From: Duganella sp. BJB476
Lineage (GTDB): Bacteria; Pseudomonadota; Gammaproteobacteria; Burkholderiales; Burkholderiaceae_D
Assembly: GCF_003416895.1 (NCBI RefSeq)
Contig: NZ_QVIO01000005.1
Location: 1-64,000, forward strand
DNA length: 64,000 nucleotides
Direction: 5' to 3'
In this document: positions 1 to 8,651 of the stretch, in pieces
Layout of the letters: each line of letters begins with the position of its first letter
How positions within the stretch are numbered: position 1 is the first letter of the stretch
Position numbers and translations under genes: made by a program
The notes under the pieces: model-generated
What the model saw: only the letters and a program-made list of their open reading frames with translations
What the model was told of the DNA's origin: nothing
Database searches by the model: none

Positions 1-58
1 TAAAGCCACGTTGATCACTCCGATCTCCTGCCGATGAGACAGGTGGAATTGTGCTACT

Positions 59-116
59 AACGTGGGTCAGATTCCGTTGCAAATTCGTGGGGAACGTGGG
101 TCAATTTTCAGTGCAA
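59..116. mobile_element. IS21-like terminal repeat remnant
   Basis: Two imperfect direct repeats of about 24 bp begin with AACGTGGGTCA at 59 and 93 and both end in GTTGCAA or GTGCAA. Multiple terminal repeats of this kind are typical of IS21-family ends. The transposase genes would lie to the left of the window, so this is an inference from repeat form only. Confidence 0.4.
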
Positions 117-163
117 CTTAACAGGCACCAGCAACATGTATCACCCTGTATTACGCAGTCTCG

Positions 164-198
164 AAACCCGCTCGCCTCATAGGTGAAGCGGGTTTTTT
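164..198 (+). terminator. Rho-independent terminator
   Basis: The arms AAACCCGCT (164-172) and AGCGGGTTT (186-194) pair around a 13-nt loop and run into a T-tract. It would end a transcript entering from the left of the window, whose gene is not visible here. Confidence 0.7.
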
Positions 199-230
199 GT
201 TGTCTCACCCCAAGTTATGCAATAGCATGC

Positions 231-297
231 GATACCAACAAAATGATGGGATTTTTGTTGGTATCACTGAAGTACAAAAAACAGCATACCAACAAAG
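231..297. repeat. Three copies of an 11-bp integrase-arm-like repeat
   Basis: The 11-mer ATACCAACAAA occurs at 232-242 and 287-297 on the plus strand and inverted (TTTGTTGGTAT) at 254-264. The first two copies form an inverted repeat (GATACCAACAAA and its complement). Clustered short repeats of this size are like the arm-type sites that flank attachment sites of tyrosine recombinases. The neighbouring fic reading frame stops directly beside the last copy, so the cluster may mark the end of an integrated element. No integrase gene is in the window. Confidence 0.5.
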
Positions 298-299
298 GG

Positions 300-731
300 T
301 TAGGCGATGGCATTGACGGACACAGGTAGCCGGTCGCCCGGTTCCAGTCGCTCATAAAGCGCGCGATGTGCATCGGTCAGAAAGTTCGACCTTAACGCCG
401 AGCGAACTTCGGCCCATCCTTCCAATTCTTTTTCTGCGGCGATATGCGCGAGCGCTATCCGTTGTAATCGGGCCTCAGCCGGCTGCTGGGAAAAATCGTT
501 TTGCAGTGCCCGCTCGATATTCCGTGGATGAGTGCTCTGCCCTTCTATCCGATTGCTATAGAAGGAATTCATTTTTCTGACCAACTGGCGCAACGTGGCC
601 CGCGTTGTTTCATGCGCGGCAGACGCTAGCTTCACTGATCCCAGAACAACGCTCTCGCCCAAGGCGCCAACCTCTTCCAGTTGTCGCTCGTTTAACAAGA
701 GTGGTTCAAATTGGTGTGGTGGGTCGTACAT
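300..731 (-). pseudogene. Fic family protein, N-terminal fragment
   Basis: Fic proteins transfer AMP or other nucleotide parts to target proteins. This 143-residue frame matches the N-terminal region of the roughly 380-residue Fic family: a helix with the motif SNRIEG (form S-x-x-x-E-G, the auto-inhibitory motif of class II Fic proteins) lies near residues 58-63, followed by a helical region ending around the sequence preceding the Fic core. The catalytic HPFxxGNGR motif is absent. The stop codon lies three bases from an 11-bp integrase-like repeat, so the gene was probably cut by an integration event and the missing part replaced. If translated, it would be an inhibitor helix without a toxin domain. 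More likely it is inactive. Confidence 0.7.
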
Positions 732-771
732 TTCTGCCGCTTTGATTACCGGTCGTTTGTAGCTCGCTGAT

Positions 772-1521
772 TTACGACGGCGTTATAACATGGCGAACCC
801 GCTTGCGCCGATAGGCGCCGTAACCGACATGGCAAAGCCAGTACACCAGCAAAGCCAGAATCAGCAGCGCCGGTGCATTCAGCGCACCCGAATCCCGCAC
901 CGCATTCGGAAAGACCTGCTGCTGCCCCAGGAAAAGTGAATTGGCCGCAATGAAAAAGGCGACGGTCATGCGCCACAGATGGCGGGCCACGCGCATCGCA
1001 CCGGTGACGCCGCGGTTCAAGATCAATCTCAGATCGCCCACCGCAGCGACGCTGCCGATGATCACGAATAAGACAAAGGCGGCGCCCGGCTGGCCATCCA
1101 GTTTGCCAGTCGCGCTCTGTGCGGCCAGCCAGAAGAAATAGGTGCCGGCAATGGTGATGCCCAACGACGTCAAGAGCACGCCGTAGTCGAAGCGGCCGAC
1201 CTGGCCGGGCTTGCGCTTGACGGCGGTCCACGAGGTCAAGACCAGGTAGAAGGTCAACACGCCGGCCACTACCGAAGCGCGCTCGGGCGTCGGCAAGAAC
1301 GGCGCCACGCAGGCACCGATCCCGGACATCAGCATCATCGCCACGGCAAATATTTTTCCCGCCATGCGGTGCAGATCGGAGCCCTTGCGGAACACGAAGG
1401 CGGCCGCGCCGGACAGGATGCCGACGCTGCCGGCGCCGATGTGCAGGTACAAGACCGCCGCAGCGGCAACGTGAACCAGGACAGAGCTGGCGGGATCAAC
1501 ATACAGTATGGTCATTTTCAA
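772..1521 (-). CDS. DUF2306-like predicted membrane protein
   Basis: A 249-residue hydrophobic protein with about six or seven membrane spans. The section with GAGSVGILSGAAAFVFRKG followed by a DLHRMAGKIF segment resembles the DUF2306 family, whose function is unknown; conserved His in that segment may bind haem or metal, but this is not shown. The first ATG (residue 1) is two codons before another ATG, so the start could be six bases shorter. It is followed on the same strand by no close partner; the upstream esterase gene ends 35 bases before its start, so the two may be co-transcribed. Confidence 0.6.
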   Translation of the reverse strand: MKMTILYVDPASSVLVHVAAAAVLYLHIGAGSVGILSGAAAFVFRKGSDLHRMAGKIFAVAMMLMSGIGACVAPFLPTPERASVVAGVLTFYLVLTSWTAVKRKPGQVGRFDYGVLLTSLGITIAGTYFFWLAAQSATGKLDGQPGAAFVLFVIIGSVAAVGDLRLILNRGVTGAMRVARHLWRMTVAFFIAANSLFLGQQQVFPNAVRDSGALNAPALLILALLVYWLCHVGYGAYRRKRVRHVITPS

Positions 1522-1555
1522 TAACTCCGAAGTAATGTGGATAGCGCGAAAAAAT

Positions 1556-2536
1556 TTATGGCCGCTGCCGCTCGAAGAAGGCCCAGATCATGGCCGGCCC
1601 GTTGGGCTCCATCGGCGAAGGACCCAACAGGCGCGGGCGGCGCGCATAGGGTTGTGGCAGGCCGTGGCCGCCGCCATGTATGGTCACCAGTTCGACCTCG
1701 GTCTTGCCGTCGTTGCGCCAGCGGGACTGCTCGACGCTGACGCCCTCTGCCGCTGGTGTCCGGCTGGTCTGTGGCGCACCGACAAGCTGGCTGCGATCCG
1801 CGAAATACTGCGCCGATGCGATCGAGGAAATGACCTGCCCGCCCTTGTAGAACAGCCCCAACAGGTTGATCTCGCCGCCTGCGTAGGGCACCAGTGGATC
1901 CTTGGTGCCGTTCATGATCATCACCGAAGTGGTCTGCGCCACAGGCTTGCATTGGAAATTCTGCGCCGCCGGCAGATTGGCGATCACTGCGGCCACCGCG
2001 CGGTACCGGGTTGGTTGTTCCAGCGCCAGGCGTATCGCCATCGAGCCGCCGTTCGACACGCCGGCGGCAAACACACGCGTCGGATCGAGTCCGATTTCGC
2101 CGGCCAGCTTGTCGACCATGGCGTCCAGAAAGCGTACATCGTCGGCGCTGACGCCGTTCACCTTGGCGTCACCGATCGAACTGCAGTCATTCCAGTCGAA
2201 TGCGTAGGACTTCGGGTAGACAACGGCGAAGCCATGCTGGTCGGCCAAGCGTTCGAAGCTATAACCGGTGCCGACGCGAACTTGCTGGATGCCTTCTCCG
2301 GAACCATGCATTACCACCACCAGGGGCGCGCCTTTGGGCAAGCCCTTGGGCACATACGTCCGGTAGCTGCGTGTCAAGCCGGCTACTTCGATCGTGCCCT
2401 GGCTCAGCGTACCGGATAGCTGCGGCTTCTCGGGATCGGGGGTGTAGACAAAATAGCCGAGCAGACCGGCCAGCACAGCCACCAGGGCGAGCAGGCCCAA
2501 GAAGGTGAACATCAGGAAGCGCAGAACTTTTTTCAT
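1556..2536 (-). CDS. PHB depolymerase / LpqC-like esterase
   Basis: A 326-residue alpha/beta hydrolase of the poly(3-hydroxybutyrate) depolymerase / feruloyl esterase group. An N-terminal hydrophobic stretch (about residues 8-30) serves as signal peptide or anchor. VVVMHGSGEG is the oxyanion-hole region, GVSNGGSM holds the nucleophilic serine, and a late GGGHG segment holds the likely catalytic histidine. Substrates may be short polyester or aryl esters outside the cytoplasm; the exact substrate cannot be read. It lies upstream of the DUF2306-like gene on the same strand. Confidence 0.75.
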   Translation of the reverse strand: MKKVLRFLMFTFLGLLALVAVLAGLLGYFVYTPDPEKPQLSGTLSQGTIEVAGLTRSYRTYVPKGLPKGAPLVVVMHGSGEGIQQVRVGTGYSFERLADQHGFAVVYPKSYAFDWNDCSSIGDAKVNGVSADDVRFLDAMVDKLAGEIGLDPTRVFAAGVSNGGSMAIRLALEQPTRYRAVAAVIANLPAAQNFQCKPVAQTTSVMIMNGTKDPLVPYAGGEINLLGLFYKGGQVISSIASAQYFADRSQLVGAPQTSRTPAAEGVSVEQSRWRNDGKTEVELVTIHGGGHGLPQPYARRPRLLGPSPMEPNGPAMIWAFFERQRP

Positions 2537-2857
2537 GGCAAGGCTCTCGTTGTTGTTGTTGCGAAAACGTTCACCTTACCAGCATGACCCAGACGGGCCA
2601 AGCCGCAAGCGACCGGCTACGCCTCCGCCGGCACAAACCACGTCCTGGCGCGACGAACGACGCCGGCGCCCGCGCAGAGCCCCTCCAGACTCACTCATCC
2701 CGCCAGGCCGTGGCTGAATACCCGCGCGCCGTCGTTCGTCCGATACGCCGTTTGGGTGGGGCGGCAGCGCAATACCATGGTGCTGTCCTTGCAGGATCCG
2801 CCCCGCGCCGCTCTGCTTCCCGCTTCTTCAACCGCCTAACTTAAGACAAAGCCGACC
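2537..2857. other. Intergenic region without supported gene
   Basis: This 321-bp gap lies between two divergent genes, the esterase on the minus strand and the TPR protein on the plus strand, so it should hold both promoters. An 86-codon open frame at 2584-2844 has arginine/proline-rich, shadow-like composition and no ribosome site. I see no clear operator, terminator or RNA. Confidence 0.5.
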
Positions 2858-3892
2858 ATGAAAACTCAATGCAATCGTCCACGCAACACCCATTCAATCG
2901 CCACCGCAATCGCCACGCTGGCGCTGTTGGCCGGCATGGGCACAGCCCAGGCCGCCATCTTCAAGGATGCGCAGTTTGAGTCGCTGCAAGACGCTGGCAA
3001 CTACGTCGAACTGGAGCGGCAGGCGCAAGCCCGCTTGCAGGCCGATGCCGGCGACGCCGAGGCCAGCGCGGCCTGGTCGCTGGCGCTGACCTTTGTCGAC
3101 GCCGGCGATGCAAAACGGCTCGAAGCCGGCGCCAAGCAGGCCAAACGATGCGTCGAACAGCATCCGACGGCAGCGGTGTGTCATCTGGCGACGGCGCAGA
3201 ACCTGAGCATGCAGATGCTCAACGTCGGCATGTTCAAGGCCATGCGCATGCTCGATACCTTGAAAGCGTCCTGGAGCCGCACCTTGGAACTGGCCCCCGA
3301 CAGCTTCGTGGCCCGTGTGCAATTGGCCAAGCTCTATCTGACAGTGCCCGGCATGATGGGCGGCAGCGTATCCAAGGCCAAGGAGCTGGAGGCCGCCGTG
3401 CACGCCAGCCAACCTGAAACGGCGCGCATCATCCGGGTCAACATCGCTGCCGAAGCCAAGCAATGGGGCGCGATGGAGGGCGAGTTGTCGGCGCTCAAAC
3501 CGGCCAAGGATGCCGCCATGCGGGAGGAAATTCGCGACGCCACCATGCAGCTGGCACAGGTCTTCCTGACGGACGGCAAAGACCTGGCCAAGGCCAAGAA
3601 CCTGTATGCGACCCTGCTGCGCGACCAGCCCGACCACGCCGCCGCTTACTACGGGCTCGGCCGGGTCCATACCCAGATGGGCCAGGCGGACGAGGCGATT
3701 CGCAACTTTGAGCGCGCCAAGACCATGACCGGCGCCGACGGCTTCCCGATCGACCACCGCCTGGGCGACGCCTATCTGGCCAAAGGAGACAAGGCGCAGG
3801 CCAAGGCGGCCTATGAACGCTTCATCGCCAACAAACGCTCCAATCCGGCCAATCTGGACGACGCCCGCAAGAGCCTGTCCAAGCTCGGCTGA
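2858..3892 (+). CDS. Exported TPR-repeat protein
   Basis: A 344-residue protein with a signal peptide ending near residue 33 (cleavage after GTAQA). The mature part is helical, with tetratricopeptide-like repeats clearest in the last third: a segment YYGLGRVHTQMGQADEAIRNF is followed by another ending in AYLAKGDKAQAKAAYERFI. TPR proteins act as protein-protein scaffolds in the periplasm; no enzyme domain is seen. It is followed after 66 bp by a small membrane protein and the LytS/LytTR pair on the same strand, so it may be part of the same transcription unit. Confidence 0.75.
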   Translation: MKTQCNRPRNTHSIATAIATLALLAGMGTAQAAIFKDAQFESLQDAGNYVELERQAQARLQADAGDAEASAAWSLALTFVDAGDAKRLEAGAKQAKRCVEQHPTAAVCHLATAQNLSMQMLNVGMFKAMRMLDTLKASWSRTLELAPDSFVARVQLAKLYLTVPGMMGGSVSKAKELEAAVHASQPETARIIRVNIAAEAKQWGAMEGELSALKPAKDAAMREEIRDATMQLAQVFLTDGKDLAKAKNLYATLLRDQPDHAAAYYGLGRVHTQMGQADEAIRNFERAKTMTGADGFPIDHRLGDAYLAKGDKAQAKAAYERFIANKRSNPANLDDARKSLSKLG

Positions 3893-3958
3893 ACGTATCC
3901 CTGCATCAAGGCGGCCTCGGCGAGGCCCGACAAACTCATCCACGAAAGGTGTACTCAT

Positions 3959-4369
3959 ATGCACAACGACGATCTCCCACTCTGGCGCTTGAACCTGCTG
4001 CGCGCCTTCTATTTGCTGGTGACGGTGGGGCTGGCACTCAGCTTCGGCCCATTGATGCTGCAGCACAGCGACGTTTGGGCGCAGCGCAAGGGCGAAACTG
4101 CGGCGCTGTTGAGCGGCTTGGCGATCCTCTGCCTGTGGGGGCTGCGCTATCCGCTGCAAATGCTGCCGCTGCTGATATTCGAGCTGGTCTGGAAAACGCT
4201 CTGGCTGCTGGCCATCGCCTTGCCGTTGTGGCTGGGTGGCGCCATGACGCCGGGCGTGGAAGGGACCGCCTTTGCCTGCCTGGTGGCCATCGTGCTGACG
4301 CCGCTGGTGCTGCCATGGCGCCATATCGCGCATCACTATTTCGCCAAGCCGGCGCAGCGTTGGCGCTAA
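3959..4369 (+). CDS. Small four-helix membrane protein
   Basis: A 136-residue protein with four predicted membrane helices (about residues 12-33, 45-62, 65-88 and 97-118) and charged ends. I do not recognise a named family. It stands 40 bp upstream of the LytS-type kinase, on the same strand, and may help that kinase sense membrane state, but this is inference from position only. A ribosome site (GAAAGG) lies 10 bases before the ATG. Confidence 0.65.
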   Translation: MHNDDLPLWRLNLLRAFYLLVTVGLALSFGPLMLQHSDVWAQRKGETAALLSGLAILCLWGLRYPLQMLPLLIFELVWKTLWLLAIALPLWLGGAMTPGVEGTAFACLVAIVLTPLVLPWRHIAHHYFAKPAQRWR

Positions 4370-4409
4370 GCCGCTGCCGCCCTTCGACCATACATCCATC
4401 GAGTATCAT

Positions 4410-5522
4410 ATGGACATGCCATCCGACCAATCAGCCCGCTTCAACGATCCCGCCGCGCCCGCCAACTGGCGCGCCATGTTCGGCTGGCGCCGGCTGCGCA
4501 CCGTCGCCATCCTTTGTACGCTGATCATTCTGCTGTTCAGCTTTGGCTGGAAGGCGGGCCTGTCCGTTCTCGTGACCAGGATATTCTGCGTCGGCCTGGC
4601 GTTGCTGCTGGTCTTCGGCCTGTTCGAGCAATGGCCGCGCCGCCTGCCCAAGTGGATGGCCCGCTGGGTCCTGCAAGTCGCGGCAGTCGGCGTGACGGTG
4701 CCGATCACCATGTTCATCGCCTATATGTGGAGTACCGCGCCGGGCGCGCCGATGTTCTGGAACGAGCCGGCCCGGCTGGAAGGCTTCGTGACCTTCACTT
4801 TGCTGGGCATGCTGCTCGCGCCCTGGACCGCGCTGACGGCCCTGCTGCGCCAGCGCGAAGCGACGGTGGAAGAACAGGCCATCGGCTTCGAGCTGGAGCG
4901 CAGCGAGATGGCGCGGGCCGCGCTCGATGCTCGCATGCGCCTGCTCACCGCCCAGGTGCAGCCGCATTTCCTGTTCAACACCCTGGCCAATGTACAGGCC
5001 CTGGTGGAGGCCGGCTCGCCGCGCGCGCCGCAACTGCTGCAAAGCCTGACGGCCTATTTGCGCGCCGCCGTGCCCCGGCTCGACGGCTCGACCAACACGC
5101 TGGGCCAGGAACTCGAACTGGTGCGCGCCTATCTGGAGTTGATGCAGATGCGCATGCCCGACCGGCTCGCCTTCGAGCTGCACATCGGCAGCGGCGGGCA
5201 TCTGCTGCACTGCCCGCCGATGACGCTGCTGACCCTGGTTGAGAATGCGGTCCAGCATGGCATCGACCCGAGCGAAGAAGGCGGCCGTATCGATGTGCAT
5301 ACCGAATTGCTCACCGGTGAAGGCGACACGCCGCGTTGCCGCATGACCGTCATCGACACCGGCATCGGCCTGCAGGCGACCGGCCGGGGCCTCGGCACCG
5401 GGCTGGCGGCGCTGCGCGAACGGCTGCAATGGGCCTACCGAGGCACCGCAACGCTCGACCTGGTCGAAGTGGAGCCGCACGGTGTACAAGTGACTATTGA
5501 ATTCCAAATCGAGACTACATGA
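4410..5522 (+). CDS. LytS/YpdA-type sensor histidine kinase
   Basis: A 370-residue membrane histidine kinase of the His_kinase (PF06580) class. Four membrane helices occupy roughly residues 30-135, followed by a linker helix and the phospho-acceptor motif QVQPHFLFNTLANVQ with the histidine at about residue 186. The ATP-binding N-box (ENAVQHG) and the glycine-rich G2 segment (GLGTGLAALRERL) come later. It lacks a recognised extracellular sensor domain, so it probably senses through its membrane helices. Its stop overlaps the start of the response regulator by four bases (ATGA), so the pair is translationally coupled. Confidence 0.88.
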   Translation: MDMPSDQSARFNDPAAPANWRAMFGWRRLRTVAILCTLIILLFSFGWKAGLSVLVTRIFCVGLALLLVFGLFEQWPRRLPKWMARWVLQVAAVGVTVPITMFIAYMWSTAPGAPMFWNEPARLEGFVTFTLLGMLLAPWTALTALLRQREATVEEQAIGFELERSEMARAALDARMRLLTAQVQPHFLFNTLANVQALVEAGSPRAPQLLQSLTAYLRAAVPRLDGSTNTLGQELELVRAYLELMQMRMPDRLAFELHIGSGGHLLHCPPMTLLTLVENAVQHGIDPSEEGGRIDVHTELLTGEGDTPRCRMTVIDTGIGLQATGRGLGTGLAALRERLQWAYRGTATLDLVEVEPHGVQVTIEFQIETT

Positions 5523-6295
5523 CCTCCACCATCAGCGCCCTGATTGCCGACGACGAACCGCTGCTGCGCGAGATTCTTGAAGCCCGGCTGGCCGCCGCCT
5601 GGCCTGAATTGCAGATCGTCGCGCAGGCGCGCAACGGCCGCCAGGCGATCGAACTGTTCGAGCAACATCTGCCGACGATATGCTTTCTGGACATGCATAT
5701 GCCGGGCCTGAACGGCATCGAAGTCGCGCGGCACATCGGCAAACGTTCGCATCTGGTGTTCGTCACCGCCTTTGACCAGTACGCGCTGGATGCTTTCGAA
5801 CATGGCGTGCTGGACTACCTCGTCAAACCCGTCACCGCCGCCCGCCTGGCGGAAACGGTGGAGCGCCTGAAAGCGCGCACCCAAACGGCGCAACCGGCCG
5901 TGCACACCGAGGCGCTGCTGGCGCAACTGGCCGAGCGGCTCAAGCTCGGCCAGCCCGAAGCGCTGCGCTGGCTGCGCGCGACGGTGGGCGGCTCCTTGCG
6001 GATGATACCGGTCGACGATATCGACTATCTGAAGAGCGATACGAAATACACCCTGGTCGCCTTCCGCGACGAAGGGCACCCCGCCGAAGCGCTGATACGC
6101 ATGCCGCTAAAGGAGCTGATTGCGCAACTCGACCCGCAGCTGTTTGCGCAGGTACACCGCTCGGTGGCGGTCAATCTGCGGGCGATACGCTGCGTCACCC
6201 GAGGCGAAAACGAGACCGCCGACATCGAGCTCAAGGGACGTAACGAGCGCCTGCCAGTCAGCCGCAGCTACTTGCAGTTCTTCAAAGAGATGTAA
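5519..6295 (+). CDS. LytTR response regulator
   Basis: A 258-residue response regulator. The receiver domain has the acidic pair DD at residues 11-12, phospho-acceptor Asp58 in FLDMHMPG, and the conserved Lys in YLVKPV. The C-terminal half is a LytTR DNA-binding domain, recognisable by DIDYLKSDTKYT, RMPLKEL and FAQVHRSVAVNL. LytTR regulators of this type (AlgR, LytR, YpdB) bind direct repeats ahead of targets for surface polymers, metabolite uptake or pili. Its targets here are not evident. It is coupled to the kinase upstream. Confidence 0.9.
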   Translation: MTSTISALIADDEPLLREILEARLAAAWPELQIVAQARNGRQAIELFEQHLPTICFLDMHMPGLNGIEVARHIGKRSHLVFVTAFDQYALDAFEHGVLDYLVKPVTAARLAETVERLKARTQTAQPAVHTEALLAQLAERLKLGQPEALRWLRATVGGSLRMIPVDDIDYLKSDTKYTLVAFRDEGHPAEALIRMPLKELIAQLDPQLFAQVHRSVAVNLRAIRCVTRGENETADIELKGRNERLPVSRSYLQFFKEM

Positions 6296-6307
6296 GCCTG
6301 CCCGCCA

Positions 6308-7834
6308 TCAAAAACCACCTGCGGGACTGCCAGTCTGCGCCTCGGCTTGTGTCGTCGATACGAACCAGCGCCGGAGCGCCTGCTTCAATCCGCAGGTGTC
6401 GTTCTCCGTCCCTATCCAGGCAACGCACGCATCGGGACGGATCAGCATCGTCGGCCCAGTATCGACGCCCACGCAACGTATTCTCTGCGTCGCGGCAGCG
6501 ACCATCATCGATGCCGTCCTCCCAGCTGAAGCATCGAGCAGAACGCCCCTTCCGTCCTGCATGAGATCGTAAAGCGAGGCGCCGCCTGTGCTGCCGGCGA
6601 CCGGCCGGTCGCCCACCAGGCGCCCCACCTCATCCAGTTCCGACCCAAGATCGTATCGCGTGGCCAACCCGCTCGTCATCGCGCCGATGAGCCGGTTGAC
6701 ATCATCGAATTGCAACAGATCCGCCATCAGCTCCCGCATCGCCCCCGCTTGCGGATCGGGCCGCATGATGGCGACCTGGGCCAAGGTATTGGCCAGCACC
6801 GCCTGGGCCACGGGCCGCCGTTCGGTTGTGTAGGTATCGAGCAGGCTATCGGGCATCTCGCCACGGATCACCGCCGCAAGCTTCCAGCCGAGGTTGGCCG
6901 CGTCCACCAGGCCAAGACCCAGGCCCTGTCCACCAAATGGCGTATGGACATGCGCCGCATCGCCGCCAAGCAGCACCCGGCCTCGGCGATATGTATCGAC
7001 CAGCCGGGTATGGTCCGTCCACCGGCTGCCGCTTTCGAGCGCCCTCACCCGGACGTCGGCACCGCTGACGCGGCGGAGTACGGCCTCGACCTCCTCCCGC
7101 GTAACCGGAGCCTGCCGGTCTTCGGGCGGCCCACTGAAATCCAACATCAGCAACCGGCCCGGCGCAGGACCAAAGGAAAACATGCCGCCCGATGTGCGGT
7201 GCCAGCCGAGCGGCAATAGGCGCTCCGGCTGGTCGATCTCGGCGACGGCCTGATAAAAGGTCAGCGTCGGCGGTGTGCCGGGAAAATCAAACCCAGCCAT
7301 CTTGCGGACGAGGCTGCGCCCGCCGTCGCAACCCACGAGATAGGCGCAACGAATACGGCCGGCGCCTCCCGGCGCTGTCCATTCAACTTCGACGCCATCC
7401 GGCTGTTGGACGAATTCGGCGACGTCGCACTCGCGGCGCACCTCGATGCCCAGTGCCTGCGCGCGCTCGGCCAGCATGGCTTCAAGGGCTTGCTGATCCA
7501 CTGGACGGGGGCGTCGTTCCGGCTCTTTCTGGGCGTCCTTGCGTATCAAGGACAGGCCGGCGAAATGGCCGCTGAACTTGGATGCCCGGCCCCGCAATAC
7601 CGCTCCGGCCTGTTCCATCTCCGCGAAGCTGCGCGCCTCTGCCGCGGCAATCGCCTCAGACATGCCGCGACGCATTAACGCTTCCACGCCTGGCGGTCCG
7701 ATGCCAAATGCCTTCATCGCCGTGCTCGGCGCGGCAAGGCGTTCCAGCACGAGAACGCGCGCGCCTCCCAGGGTCAGTTCAATGGCGGTCAGCAGTCCGA
7801 CCGGTCCCGCGCCCACAACGACAACATCAATCAT
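6308..7834 (-). CDS. FAD-dependent aromatic monooxygenase
   Basis: A 508-residue flavoprotein hydroxylase of the PheA/TfdB/PHBH class. It shows the dinucleotide motif GAGPVG at residues 8-13, the DG motif (CDGGRSLVRK) near residue 169, and the GD motif (GDAAHVHTPFGGQGLGLG) at 291-308 that binds FAD ribitol. The C-terminal thioredoxin-like part is short. Such enzymes add one oxygen to phenols, polyketides or antibiotics with NAD(P)H. A TetR regulator is divergent, with an inverted repeat between the two starts. This arrangement suggests that the substrate, perhaps a toxic aromatic, is also the inducer. Confidence 0.85.
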   Translation of the reverse strand: MIDVVVVGAGPVGLLTAIELTLGGARVLVLERLAAPSTAMKAFGIGPPGVEALMRRGMSEAIAAAEARSFAEMEQAGAVLRGRASKFSGHFAGLSLIRKDAQKEPERRPRPVDQQALEAMLAERAQALGIEVRRECDVAEFVQQPDGVEVEWTAPGGAGRIRCAYLVGCDGGRSLVRKMAGFDFPGTPPTLTFYQAVAEIDQPERLLPLGWHRTSGGMFSFGPAPGRLLMLDFSGPPEDRQAPVTREEVEAVLRRVSGADVRVRALESGSRWTDHTRLVDTYRRGRVLLGGDAAHVHTPFGGQGLGLGLVDAANLGWKLAAVIRGEMPDSLLDTYTTERRPVAQAVLANTLAQVAIMRPDPQAGAMRELMADLLQFDDVNRLIGAMTSGLATRYDLGSELDEVGRLVGDRPVAGSTGGASLYDLMQDGRGVLLDASAGRTASMMVAAATQRIRCVGVDTGPTMLIRPDACVAWIGTENDTCGLKQALRRWFVSTTQAEAQTGSPAGGF

Positions 7835-7865
7835 ATACTCAATCCCAATATGTACTTAGTATATG
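7832..7865. promoter_or_regulatory. Putative TetR operator between divergent genes
   Basis: Eight-base arms CATATACT (7832-7839) and AGTATATG (7858-7865) form a perfect inverted repeat with 18 bases between them. The left arm covers the monooxygenase start codon. This AT-rich block stands out from its GC-rich surroundings and is the natural place for the TetR repressor to bind and control both genes. Confidence 0.4.
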
Positions 7866-7888
7866 TAAACTATGCTATCATCCGCCAC

Positions 7889-8527
7889 ATGTCAATCCCA
7901 GCCGATCTCCGATCCCGCAAGCGCCTCGCCACGCGACAAGGCATCTCCAATGCCGCCACGCGCCTGTTCCTTGAACGGGGCTTCGATCATGTGACGGTGG
8001 ACGACATTGCGGCAGCGGCCGACGTCGGGCGGATGACGGTGTTCAACCATTTCCCCCGCAAGGAGGACATGTTCTTTGATCGCGACGAGGAAGGCCGCGA
8101 AATGCTGCGCCTGGCCCTGCGGGAGCGTGACCCGCATGTCGCTCCGATCGAGGCATTGCGCCTGCTCGCCCATCGACTGGCTGAGGAACAAAGCCCTTAC
8201 ACCAGGTTTTCCGCAGCAAGCCAGGGCTTCATCGAGACGATCGAAGGCAGCGCAACCCTCAAGGCGCGGGCCAGGGCGATCCGCGACGAGATCGCGCAAG
8301 TGGTGGCAGTGGCGCTGTCCGAAAGCGCGGGGCGAGAGTCCAGCGATCCCGACGCTCATCTGGCGGCCAGCCTGCTGCTGGCGACATGGACCGTCGCCCT
8401 CATCCAGGCTCACCAGACCTTCCGGCAAGGGCGCGATACCGAGCAAGCGAAAGCCGTCTTTCTCGCCGTCGTAGACAAAGGAAGCACGGGCCTGCATGCC
8501 GCCATGGCCGGCACGCTTTACATCTGA
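7889..8527 (+). CDS. TetR family repressor
   Basis: A 212-residue TetR-type regulator. The N-terminal helix-turn-helix is clear (VTVDDIAAAADVGRMTVFNHF, residues about 31-51), followed by the usual KEDMF signature. The C-terminal ligand domain is variable. An in-frame ATG at 7850 would add 13 residues, but those codons lie in the AT-rich operator region, so the ATG at 7889 is preferred. It is divergent from the FAD monooxygenase and likely represses it until a ligand binds. Confidence 0.8.
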   Translation: MSIPADLRSRKRLATRQGISNAATRLFLERGFDHVTVDDIAAAADVGRMTVFNHFPRKEDMFFDRDEEGREMLRLALRERDPHVAPIEALRLLAHRLAEEQSPYTRFSAASQGFIETIEGSATLKARARAIRDEIAQVVAVALSESAGRESSDPDAHLAASLLLATWTVALIQAHQTFRQGRDTEQAKAVFLAVVDKGSTGLHAAMAGTLYI

Positions 8528-8651
8528 TCGAGCCATTTCGTACGCTAAAACCCGCACTTGGATATGCAGAAATATTCCGCCTGCGCGAAACGCCAGCGGA
8601 ACGGCGCTGCGCTACACTAGCCGCTCGCCCACCTGCCTGAGGAATCGAGAC

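Noticed and set aside
2584..2844. 86-codon frame between the esterase and TPR genes
   Set aside because: Arginine- and proline-rich composition, no Shine-Dalgarno, no similarity I recognise.
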